Shown here: positions 17,165-24,012 of the stretch, piece by piece | Position numbering within the stretch: the stretch's first letter is position 1 | Layout: the number at the start of each line of letters is the position of its first letter | Assembly: GCA_002336115.1 (NCBI GenBank) | Contig: DDEN01000061.1 | Span: 270,138 to 334,137 of the forward strand | Length of the DNA stretch: 64,000 nucleotides | Source of the DNA: Chitinophagaceae bacterium UBA1953 | GTDB taxonomy: Bacteria; Bacteroidota; Bacteroidia; Chitinophagales; Chitinophagaceae | Reading direction: 5' to 3' | Position numbers and translations under genes: made by a program | The notes under the pieces: model-generated | The model's database searches: none | What the model was told of the DNA's origin: nothing | Seen by the model: the letters and a program-made list of their open reading frames with translations, nothing else

Positions 17165-18916
17165 ATGAAAAAGATAGTTTATTTAGTAATCTCTGTTGTT
17201 TGTATCATCAACAGTCAGGCGCAGGTGAAAAACAACAGTCAGAAAAAGAAACTGAAACAAATATCAGTAACAGGGGGAGTAGATATTGCACAGAAAAACA
17301 ATTTTTCGTCTTATGCTCCCAAAAACTTCAATGGTTTTAATGTTGGTATAGCATACAATCACTATTTCAGTTGGTATGGTGTGGGTATTGATGCGGGCTT
17401 TTATCAAAATGCTGCACCGGTATATCAGGGCGATACTGCATTGTCTTCTTATTTAAATACAAACTGGGGTATTGTAAATCCTACGCATTACATCGTTTCA
17501 ACAAGTTCATCAAAATTAACAAGAGGCTTTATTGGTATCGGGCCTTCATTCAAATATCAAACGGCTGACAATAAACTTATTACTGAATTACAATTAAGAG
17601 GCGGTGTTACATATACAAAGGGATCGTCTTTAACATACAGCACGCTTGCCTCTTCTGCCGGGCTTAATCCTTTCTTAAACAGAAGCGGCAATACAGTAAC
17701 AGGTTTACCGGCACCGGAAAACTGGGGTGTTTTTTATCATGATGGATATACGAACGATTTATTGGCTACGGCAAAGGCTCAGCTACAGGTTAATTATTAT
17801 TTTTCTGATAATTGGGGTGTTAATGCTGGCGTTTATTACAATTACTACTTTGGTTCAAAGGCCTTGTATAATTATCTTGACTGGAAAGCGCCGGGTGCGC
17901 CAGCCTATTGGAACATCAAACCATCTTACGGGTTAAGTTCTCTTACTTCTTTTGGCGCTTTTGCCGGAGTCAGTTACAGGCTAAGTAAAAAAGAACAGAA
18001 AGTAAAAGCTCCTGCAGCAGAATATTCTCTTTCTGTATTGGTAAAAGATGAACTTACAGGTTTGCCTTTAAACGATGCTGATGTTACCATTACCGATTTA
18101 CAGGGTAACAAATCCACAGCTAAAACAGATGCAAAAGGCAATGCTGTGTTTACAAAAATTAAAAGCGGGGTTTACAATGTAAGTGGTTTGCTCCATGATA
18201 TTGCTACCAGCACACAAACATCCGATGTTAATGATAGCAATAAAAATGCAGGTGTAACACTTATACATAACGATCCTCGTTTTACAGTGAAAGGAAAGGC
18301 CATCAACATTGGTAAAAATAAACCCGAAGCAGGTGTAAGCGTTACATTGAAAGATAAAAGCCGCAGTACAGTAAAAATGGCTACCACTCAAAGCGACGGT
18401 TCGTTCAGTTTTCAGTTAGATGGCAACACCGATTATGAACTGGCAGGTAAAAAAGCTAATTACATTTCAAATATTGAACAGGTTTCTACCAAAGGGTTAA
18501 CCCGCAGCCAGACGTTGTATGTAGAACTGGAGCTTGGTGTGGAACAGGTTGAAGTAGGAAAAGCCATTGTACTGCAAAAGATTTATTACGATCTGGATAA
18601 AGCAGATATACGTGAAGACGCATCAACCGATCTACAGAAGCTTATTCAGTTTTTAATCGATAATCCCACATTCAGAGTTGAAATTGCATCGCATACCGAT
18701 TCTCGTGGCAGCGATGCGTACAATATGGAGCTTTCACAAAAAAGAGCACAGGCGGTTGTGAATTATTTAGCAGCTCATGGTATAGAAAAAAGTCGTTTAA
18801 CAGCAAAGGGTTATGGCGAAACCAAATTAGTAAACCGTTGTTCCAACGGGGTTAGCTGCACCGAAGAAGAGCATCAGCAAAACAGGCGTACAGAGTTCAC
18901 CCTTATAAGCCAGTAA
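17165..18916 (+). CDS. OmpA-family outer-membrane protein with beta-barrel and CarboxypepD-reg domains
   Basis: A 583-residue exported protein that anchors the outer membrane to peptidoglycan. After the signal peptide (MKKIVYLVISVVCIINSQA), residues 30-275 form alternating aromatic strands consistent with a membrane barrel. Residues 285-455 contain two carboxypeptidase-regulatory-like beta-sandwiches (LTGLPLNDADVTITDLQGN and ADVTI/KPEAGVSVTLKD types). Residues 460-583 are the OmpA C-terminal peptidoglycan-binding domain: KIYYDLDKADIREDA, then ASHTDSRGSDAYNMELSQKRA and NRRTEFTLI, with the diaminopimelate-binding Asp and Arg present. The insert CSNGVSC before EEEHQQNRRTEF is typical of Bacteroidota. 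A terminator hairpin follows the stop by about 20 bp. Confidence 0.92.
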   Translation: MKKIVYLVISVVCIINSQAQVKNNSQKKKLKQISVTGGVDIAQKNNFSSYAPKNFNGFNVGIAYNHYFSWYGVGIDAGFYQNAAPVYQGDTALSSYLNTNWGIVNPTHYIVSTSSSKLTRGFIGIGPSFKYQTADNKLITELQLRGGVTYTKGSSLTYSTLASSAGLNPFLNRSGNTVTGLPAPENWGVFYHDGYTNDLLATAKAQLQVNYYFSDNWGVNAGVYYNYYFGSKALYNYLDWKAPGAPAYWNIKPSYGLSSLTSFGAFAGVSYRLSKKEQKVKAPAAEYSLSVLVKDELTGLPLNDADVTITDLQGNKSTAKTDAKGNAVFTKIKSGVYNVSGLLHDIATSTQTSDVNDSNKNAGVTLIHNDPRFTVKGKAINIGKNKPEAGVSVTLKDKSRSTVKMATTQSDGSFSFQLDGNTDYELAGKKANYISNIEQVSTKGLTRSQTLYVELELGVEQVEVGKAIVLQKIYYDLDKADIREDASTDLQKLIQFLIDNPTFRVEIASHTDSRGSDAYNMELSQKRAQAVVNYLAAHGIEKSRLTAKGYGETKLVNRCSNGVSCTEEEHQQNRRTEFTLISQ

Positions 18917-18936
18917 TAAGATTTGGTTTTCATTTG

Positions 18937-18967
18937 AAGTGGCAGAAAAACTCTGCCACTTTTTTTA
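18937..18967 (+). terminator. Terminator after the OmpA-family gene
   Basis: AAGTGGCAGA - AAAAC - TCTGCCACTT hairpin followed by TTTTT, 20 bp after the stop at 18916. Confidence 0.85.
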
Positions 18968-19038
18968 TATATGAACAAACGAAGTGGTTTGATTTAAATG
19001 TTGAAACCTCTTATCTTAACAAAAAATATTTTTATATA

Positions 19039-20475
19039 ATGAGGAGATTTCTTTTTCTGCTGTTTGTACTTTTTTTTGCCGGCTTAATCAACGCACAAAA
19101 CAGGAACAGTGAAATTTTTACAGAGCAGGTTTCATTTAATCAGCTTCCGACATCAGGATTTAAACTGGTATCTGTAACAAATTTTAACCGCATATCAGGT
19201 ATTCCTCAAAACAACCGCTATTCCTCAGAGCTTGTTTTTTCAGCAAGAAAAATCAATTTAAAAAATCCCACACCTTTTTTATCCTTTTCATGTGGCTGGA
19301 ATGAACCTGCTGATGACACCAATAACACCTCTATCCGTTTTCGCTTTTCTGTTAATGGAAAAGACTGGGATAAATGGATAACCATAAAAAAAGACGGGCA
19401 TTACGAGAAGGGTAGATATTCTTTTGTATCGGAGTTGATGGAACTGAAAAAAGAATACCGTTATTATCAGATCGGCATCAGAACAAACCTCAATAAACAA
19501 GGAAAAACAATTCAATTGTTGTTTCTAAACTTTTTCAGTCCGGGAGAAAAGCCCGCCACAATAGCCGCAAAAAAAGAAGCCAATTCATTGCCGGGTTACC
19601 GTCCCGATGGCGTTCATGCCTGTAGCTGTGCCCGGCCGGATTACACAACAAGAACCGGATGGAATTGCCCTCAGACAGCCTGGTCAACATCCACAACAAG
19701 TGTTACACATTTAATTGTTCATCATTCAGCAGGCTCCAATACGTCCAGCGACTGGGGAGCCACCGTTCTAAGTATCTGGAATTATCATACTGGCACCAAT
19801 GGATGGAGTGATATTGGATACAACTGGCTCATTGCTCCTGATGGTACAATTTTCGAAGGCCGTTATAAAAGCAGCATTGAAAATACAACCGGGGCGCACT
19901 TTTGTGGTACAAATGGCGGCACTATGGGTGTATGTATGCTGGGCACATATATGACACAAACCATAACGCCTGCGGCACGAAACTCACTGGTACGTTTACT
20001 TTCATGGAAAAGCTGCGAAAGATCAATTGATCCCCTGGCAATATTGTATCATGCTTCAAGCAATTTAACAATCAATACGATCTCAGGACACAGAGTCGGT
20101 TGCACAACTGAATGCCCCGGCGACATGCTTTTTGCTGATCTCCCCGAAATAAGGACTGATGTAAAAAACTATTGTGATAATGGTTGTGTTTTAACAGCAA
20201 TTGCAGAAACTGATTTGCCGGAAGATTTTTCTGTAACACCCAACCCTACGCCGGGAAGCTTTTATCTAAAAGTAAAATTAAACACATCCAAAAATATCAG
20301 CTACCGGATTTATGATGTAAATGGCAAACAACTTTACTCATCCCCCAGTGAAAAATGGACAGGATCCATCACCAGAGAAATTACCCAATTAAACGCCATG
20401 CCACCGGGTGTGTATTTTATTAAATTATGGGTTGAAGGCAGGCAAATACATACACAAAAGATTATCCGCCTCTAA
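19039..20475 (+). CDS. Type IX-secreted N-acetylmuramoyl-L-alanine amidase (PGRP/Amidase_2)
   Basis: A 478-residue secreted peptidoglycan amidase. I chose the ATG at 19039, which gives the signal peptide MRRFLFLLFVLFFAGLINAQ; a longer frame from 18934 overlaps the preceding terminator. Residues 35-190 form a beta-rich N-terminal domain. Residues 230-390 are the amidase_2/PGRP domain: THLIVHHSAGSNT (first zinc ligand His), YNWLIAPDGTIFEGR, GTMGVCMLGTYM, SGHRVGCTTECPGDMLF (second His and the Cys ligand). It hydrolyses the amide bond between muramic acid and L-Ala. Residues 400-478 are a type A sorting domain of the type IX secretion system: VTPNPTPGSFYLKV, IYDVNGKQLYS, GVYFIKLW and a basic end (KIIRL). 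It is therefore exported to the cell surface or medium. Confidence 0.93.
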   Translation: MRRFLFLLFVLFFAGLINAQNRNSEIFTEQVSFNQLPTSGFKLVSVTNFNRISGIPQNNRYSSELVFSARKINLKNPTPFLSFSCGWNEPADDTNNTSIRFRFSVNGKDWDKWITIKKDGHYEKGRYSFVSELMELKKEYRYYQIGIRTNLNKQGKTIQLLFLNFFSPGEKPATIAAKKEANSLPGYRPDGVHACSCARPDYTTRTGWNCPQTAWSTSTTSVTHLIVHHSAGSNTSSDWGATVLSIWNYHTGTNGWSDIGYNWLIAPDGTIFEGRYKSSIENTTGAHFCGTNGGTMGVCMLGTYMTQTITPAARNSLVRLLSWKSCERSIDPLAILYHASSNLTINTISGHRVGCTTECPGDMLFADLPEIRTDVKNYCDNGCVLTAIAETDLPEDFSVTPNPTPGSFYLKVKLNTSKNISYRIYDVNGKQLYSSPSEKWTGSITREITQLNAMPPGVYFIKLWVEGRQIHTQKIIRL

Positions 20476-20493
20476 AAAAAATTTGCTAAAAAA

Positions 20494-20525
20494 CTTGTCA
20501 TCTAAAAATATTAGCATTAAGTTTG
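20494..20525 (+). promoter_or_regulatory. Promoter candidate for recA
   Basis: CTTG (20494-20497) and TAAGTTTG (20518-20525) are 20 nt apart, matching the Bacteroidota promoter pattern. The stretch around it carries a duplication: TTTGCTAAA at 20482 and 20522, exactly 40 nt apart, each followed by an ATATTAG(CA or TG)TTAA word. The second TTTGCTAAA overlaps the -7 box. Confidence 0.55.
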
Positions 20526-20563
20526 CTAAACATATTAGTGTTAACAAACAAAACAAACCCGTT

Positions 20564-21637
20564 ATGGAAGAGGCTTTAATTTTGGAGAAACCAAAAAAGG
20601 AAAAAATGAGCAAGGAAATCAGCAAAGAGAATGTTGAAAAACTGAAGGCATTAAAGCTTACCATTGACAAGATTGACAAAGACTTTGGTAAAGGCAGTGT
20701 GATGATGATGAATGAAAAGGGCGTACACGAACTGGAAGTGGTATCAACCGGATCAATTGGTCTTGATACAGCTCTTGGCGTTGGTGGTGTGCCTAAAGGA
20801 AGAATTGTGGAGATATACGGACCAGAAAGCAGTGGTAAAACAACCATTGCCACACATATTATAGCTGAAGCTCAGAAAAAAGGTGGTATCTGTGCCATTA
20901 TTGATGCTGAACATGCGTTTGACAGTACTTATGCTCAAAAGCTGGGAGTAGATGTAGATAATCTTTTGATTTCACAGCCCGACTACGGTGAACAGGCATT
21001 GGAAATTGCCGACCGCCTGATCCTTTCCGGTGCATTGGATGTAGTAGTGATTGACTCTGTTGCAGCATTGGTTCCCAAAGGTGAACTGGAAGGTGAAATG
21101 GGTGACAGCAAAATGGGCTTGCAGGCAAGATTAATGAGCCAGGCTTTGAGAAAGCTCACTGCAACTATTTCAAAAACCAACACCATCTGTATTTTCATTA
21201 ACCAGCTTCGTGAAAAAATCGGGGTAATGTTTGGTAATCCTGAAACCACAACCGGTGGTAATGCCTTGAAGTTTTATGCATCAGTTCGTTTGGATATACG
21301 CCGCATGAGCCAGATCAAAGATGGCGATGAAGCAATTGGCAACCGTGTAAAAGTAAAAGTGGTAAAAAACAAAGTGGCACCTCCTTTCAAAGCCGCTGAA
21401 TTTGATATCATTTTTGGCGAAGGCATCAGCAAAACAGGTGAAATTATTGATATGGGTGTTGAATTGGCTATTGTTCAGAAAAGCGGTAGCTGGTACAGTT
21501 ACAATGGCGATAAATTAGGCCAGGGAAGGGATGCAGTAAAACAACTGCTGATAGACAATCCTGAAATGGCGAATGAAATTGAAGGTAAAATCCGTGAAAA
21601 GATAAAAGAAATTCAAAGCGGAGCTGCGGCTTCGTAA
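20564..21637 (+). CDS. recA: Recombinase RecA
   Basis: The ATP-dependent strand-exchange protein of homologous recombination and SOS signalling. The ATG at 20564 gives 357 residues; an internal ATG at 20606, preceded at 5 nt by an AAAAAAGG sequence, gives 343 residues and is a real alternative. Walker A is GPESSGKTT, and Walker B is VVVIDSVAALVP; loop L1 EGEMGDSKMGLQARLMSQALRKLT (in two pieces) and loop L2 NQLREKIGVMFGNPETTTGGNALKFY are clear, followed by SVRLDIRR. The C-terminus is shorter and less acidic than in E. coli. It is followed by a terminator. No well-known LexA box is visible upstream. Confidence 0.97.
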   Translation: MEEALILEKPKKEKMSKEISKENVEKLKALKLTIDKIDKDFGKGSVMMMNEKGVHELEVVSTGSIGLDTALGVGGVPKGRIVEIYGPESSGKTTIATHIIAEAQKKGGICAIIDAEHAFDSTYAQKLGVDVDNLLISQPDYGEQALEIADRLILSGALDVVVIDSVAALVPKGELEGEMGDSKMGLQARLMSQALRKLTATISKTNTICIFINQLREKIGVMFGNPETTTGGNALKFYASVRLDIRRMSQIKDGDEAIGNRVKVKVVKNKVAPPFKAAEFDIIFGEGISKTGEIIDMGVELAIVQKSGSWYSYNGDKLGQGRDAVKQLLIDNPEMANEIEGKIREKIKEIQSGAAAS

Positions 21638-21663
21638 ACTTCGGGTTTGTTTGTAAGTATCAC

Positions 21664-21697
21664 GGCCTTTCTCGTTTCCACGGGGAGGGCCTTTTTG
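21664..21697 (+). terminator. Terminator after recA
   Basis: GGCCTTTCTCG - TTTCCA - CGGGGAGGGCC pairs with several G-U wobbles and is followed by TTTTTGTTTTG, 27 bp after the recA stop. Confidence 0.75.
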
Positions 21698-21796
21698 TTT
21701 TGTTAAATATTATAGGTTGTTTGTGGGGCGCAACTGTAAGGTCTAATTTTAATAAGTAATGGCAGGCTTTTATTAAAGCCTTTTTCTGCAGCAAAT

Positions 21797-21828
21797 ATTG
21801 TTCTCGCTTAAACACAGGACTAAACTTG
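21797..21828 (+). promoter_or_regulatory. Promoter candidate for the lipoprotein gene
   Basis: ATTG (21797-21800), a 20-nt spacer, then TAAACTTG (21821-21828), one base off TAnnTTTG. It lies 23 nt before the ATG at 21852. Confidence 0.4.
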
Positions 21829-21851
21829 CTCATAACCCAAAACCAAACAAA

Positions 21852-22355
21852 ATGAAACATTTTTTTATTGTTATTACAATTGTCAGCTTCTCTTTTATTT
21901 TAACCGGCTGCCCCTATCAGTCGGAAGTGGCAATCGACAGTTCTGCATCAGTAAAATATCCGGCAACGCTGTTAGGAAACTGGGAACCCAAAAGCTCATC
22001 AGATGATTTTTATAAAATCAAACGAAAAGATGAGTATCTCTTCACCATTATCAAAACAAAGAAAGACCCGAAACCAGAAGATACTCCTGAAGAATATGAA
22101 GCTTTTTTATCAGAAATTGATGGTGTCAGGTTTATGAATTTGCATGAAAAAAAAGCAGATGACAGTAACACTAAATACTATCTCTACAAAATGGAAATCA
22201 ATAACAGCGGAACGAAAATTACTTTGAGCCCATTAACCGAAAATATTGATGAAAAATTTCAGAACTCAGGCGAACTGAAAGCTTTTATTAAAGAAAACAT
22301 GAAACATTCATTTTTCTACGACAAAGAAGACGAGGTATTTATTAAAGCCGATTAA
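21852..22355 (+). CDS. Lipoprotein of unknown function
   Basis: A 167-residue exported lipoprotein: the ATG at 21852 gives MKHFFIVITIVSFSFILTGC with the lipobox (ILTGC) ending at residue 20. The body has a 'PATLLGNWEPKSSSDDFYKI' start typical of small beta-barrel (lipocalin-like or DUF-type) lipoproteins, then Lys/Glu-rich strands. No domain is recognised. Its stop (TAA, 22353-22355) overlaps the stop of the convergent merC-like gene by three bases, sharing the sequence TTAA. Role unknown. Confidence 0.75.
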   Translation: MKHFFIVITIVSFSFILTGCPYQSEVAIDSSASVKYPATLLGNWEPKSSSDDFYKIKRKDEYLFTIIKTKKDPKPEDTPEEYEAFLSEIDGVRFMNLHEKKADDSNTKYYLYKMEINNSGTKITLSPLTENIDEKFQNSGELKAFIKENMKHSFFYDKEDEVFIKAD

Positions 22356-22762
22356 TGCTGGTGATCGTGATCGCAGGCACCATCAATTGCACATGCACCC
22401 GCTTCTGCAATATAGCGGTGGTTAAAAATATGTGCAGCTACAACAAGTACCGCTGCAGGGATAACAAACAAAAACGAAGAGTAAGGGAAAACGACAAACT
22501 GATTTATTGTAAACAGGATCATTCCCAGGCTGAAAAAGGCAATGGGCCGGATACGGGTATGCTTTTTATAACCAGTTCGTAAAGTGGCAAAACCAATCAG
22601 AAAGGCTGAACCAAGCAATAAAACTTCAATTGCCATATTATGTACCAGGTTCACTCCAAACAATGGCAATGTGCTGATAAACAATGGCACAACTGCGCAA
22701 TGAATGGCACATGCTATTGATGCCCCGATTCCCAACGCTTCCCAGTTAATCCGAAAATTCAT
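22352..22762 (-). CDS. MerC domain membrane protein
   Basis: A 136-residue inner-membrane protein of the MerC family. The ATG at 22762 is preferred; a longer frame starting 18 bp upstream would run into the operator/promoter. Four membrane segments are seen (residues 10-32, 42-58, 66-85, 92-112). The first holds ACAIHCAVVPLF, whose Cys-x-x-x-Cys (SIACAIHC) pair is the metal site of MerC proteins. The tail ends in a metal-binding CAIDGACDHDHQH, rich in Cys and His. In mercury resistance MerC carries metal inward; in Bacteroidota relatives lie beside Fur/Zur regulators and probably handle zinc or another transition metal. Divergent from the SCO-fur pair. Confidence 0.85.
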   Translation of the reverse strand: MNFRINWEALGIGASIACAIHCAVVPLFISTLPLFGVNLVHNMAIEVLLLGSAFLIGFATLRTGYKKHTRIRPIAFFSLGMILFTINQFVVFPYSSFLFVIPAAVLVVAAHIFNHRYIAEAGACAIDGACDHDHQH

Positions 22763-22767
22763 AAGAG

Positions 22768-22800
22768 TGCAAATATACATATTTGCAATATTGTTGCAAA
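22768..22800. promoter_or_regulatory. Overlapping Fur-family operator-like dyads
   Basis: Two overlapping inverted repeats: TGCAAATAT-AC-ATATTTGCA (22768-22787, 9-bp arms) and TTTGCAA-TATTG-TTGCAAA (22782-22800, 7-bp arms, 19 bp in total). Length and the TTGCAA core are those expected for Fur/Zur-type sites. They overlap the merC-like promoter and lie just upstream of the SCO promoter, and a Fur-family gene is two genes away. Confidence 0.6.
22770..22800 (-). promoter_or_regulatory. Promoter candidate for the merC-like gene
   Basis: On the minus strand TTTG (22800-22797), a 19-nt spacer and TATATTTG (22777-22770) fit the Bacteroidota consensus. The -7 box ends only 8 nt before the ATG at 22762, so the transcript would be leaderless or nearly so. 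Confidence 0.5.
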
Positions 22801-22811
22801 TATTATTTTCA

Positions 22812-22845
22812 ATTGATTTTACCGTTGCCTTGCTTCGTACCTTTG
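22812..22845 (+). promoter_or_regulatory. Promoter candidate for SCO-fur
   Basis: ATTG (22812-22815), 22 nt, then TACCTTTG (22838-22845), an exact TAnnTTTG match, 17 nt before the SCO ATG at 22863. Confidence 0.5.
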
Positions 22846-22862
22846 CTATTCACTTGATTACA

Positions 22863-23519
22863 ATGTCGAAAAAATTTGCTTTTTATCTCGCTTTCTTTGG
22901 CCTTTTACTGGTAGCTTTTTATCTGATGCTGTTCTGGGGAACCGACCTGTGGCGCAAAAAACTGCCAGTAATTAACGAGGTAAAAGAATTTGCGTTTGTA
23001 AACCAGTTGGGCGATACAATTACAAACAGGAATGTAGAAGGAAAAGTAAATGTGGTGGAATTTTTCTTCACCACCTGCAAAGGCATTTGCCCAAAAATGA
23101 ATACCAATATGGTGAAGATTGCCGAAAAATTTGCTAATGAAGAAGACTTTGTAATTCTGAGTCATTCGGTAGATCCTGAAAGAGATACTGTAGGCCGTAT
23201 GAAAGTGTATGCTGATTCTCTGAAAGCCGATCCCCAAAAATGGATGTTCTTGACAGGCAGCAAGGAAAAACTTTATGAAGCTGCACGCAGAAGTTACAAC
23301 CTTGATGACCTGAATAATGCCGGCCTGCCCATTAACGAACAGTTTGTACATACACAGCTTTTTGCACTGGTTGATAAAGCAGGTAAAGTGCGTGGTATAT
23401 ATGATGGGCTGAATCAAAAAGAGCTGGACAAACTTACAGACGATATTGAACTGTTATTAAAAGAGCGTTGTAACGGTCCGAGATTTGTAAACGGAATATT
23501 TCAGAACAATCCAAACTGA
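22863..23519 (+). CDS. SCO1/SenC-family copper chaperone
   Basis: A 218-residue membrane-anchored thioredoxin-fold protein. The ATG at 22863 gives the N-terminal anchor MSKKFAFYLAFFGLLLVAFY; longer frames reading through the promoter are rejected. The metal site is FFFTTCKGICPKMN near residues 70-83 (Cys-x3-Cys) and the distant His is in FVHTQLFALVD. It also keeps ILSHSVDPERDT. SCO proteins deliver copper to the CuA centre of cytochrome oxidase or act as thiol reductants. It differs in sequence from the second SCO at 52411. It is 7 bp upstream of the fur-like gene and probably co-transcribed with it. Confidence 0.9.
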   Translation: MSKKFAFYLAFFGLLLVAFYLMLFWGTDLWRKKLPVINEVKEFAFVNQLGDTITNRNVEGKVNVVEFFFTTCKGICPKMNTNMVKIAEKFANEEDFVILSHSVDPERDTVGRMKVYADSLKADPQKWMFLTGSKEKLYEAARRSYNLDDLNNAGLPINEQFVHTQLFALVDKAGKVRGIYDGLNQKELDKLTDDIELLLKERCNGPRFVNGIFQNNPN

Positions 23520-23526
23520 TCAGGAT

Positions 23527-23946
23527 ATGAGTACAGATATGATGCGTGATTTACTGAAGAAAAACCAGATGAGTGTTACCGACAGCCGGCTGCAGATACT
23601 GGAGTTGTTTTGTAATGCGCCCGGGGCGCTTGCACATGCTGATATTGAAAAAAAAGCCAGTGATAAAATTGACCGGGTAACCATTTACCGCACCTTGCAG
23701 ACCTTCGAAGAAAAAGGGTTGATTCATACCATTCCTACTGCCGATAATTCAATTAAATACGCTTTATGTAAAGATCATTGTGCAGAAGGTCATCACCACG
23801 ATAACCATGTACATTTTATTTGTGACAAATGCGGCAAAACTATTTGCCTGGAAGATGTGCATGTGCCTGAAGTAAAACTGCCCGGCGGATTTGTTCCGCA
23901 TCAGAGTAACATGGTGGTAAACGGTATTTGCCAGGATTGTAAATAA
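23527..23946 (+). CDS. Fur-family transcriptional regulator
   Basis: A 139-residue metal-responsive repressor. Residues 1-80 form the winged-helix domain: MSVTDSRLQILELF, HADIEKKASDKIDRVTIYRTLQTFEEKGLIH. Residues 85-139 form the dimerisation domain with the metal ligands in EGHHHDNHVHFICDKCGKTICLED and the closing pair NGICQDC, giving two Cys-x2-Cys-type zinc sites. It resembles Zur/Fur proteins of Bacteroidota; whether zinc or iron is sensed cannot be decided. The overlapping TTGCAA dyads at 22768-22800 make it a likely regulator of its own operon and of the merC-like gene. Terminates before a minus-strand hairpin. Confidence 0.92.
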   Translation: MSTDMMRDLLKKNQMSVTDSRLQILELFCNAPGALAHADIEKKASDKIDRVTIYRTLQTFEEKGLIHTIPTADNSIKYALCKDHCAEGHHHDNHVHFICDKCGKTICLEDVHVPEVKLPGGFVPHQSNMVVNGICQDCK

Positions 23947-23948
23947 AA

Positions 23949-23976
23949 ATGCCCTGCCGTAGAAACAACAGGGCAT
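23949..23976 (-). terminator. Terminator of the M3 peptidase gene
   Basis: ATGCCCTG - 12-nt loop - CAGGGCAT; on the minus strand it is followed by TTTTATTT. It also lies 3 bp beyond the fur-like stop, so it may stop both transcripts. Confidence 0.65.
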
Positions 23977-24012
23977 GATTAAGGTTCTGATTTAGCTATC
24001 TCAATATAGTAA

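Noticed and set aside
20425..20853. 142-codon frame opposite recA
   Set aside because: Antisense shadow of recA and of its promoter region; no family resemblance.
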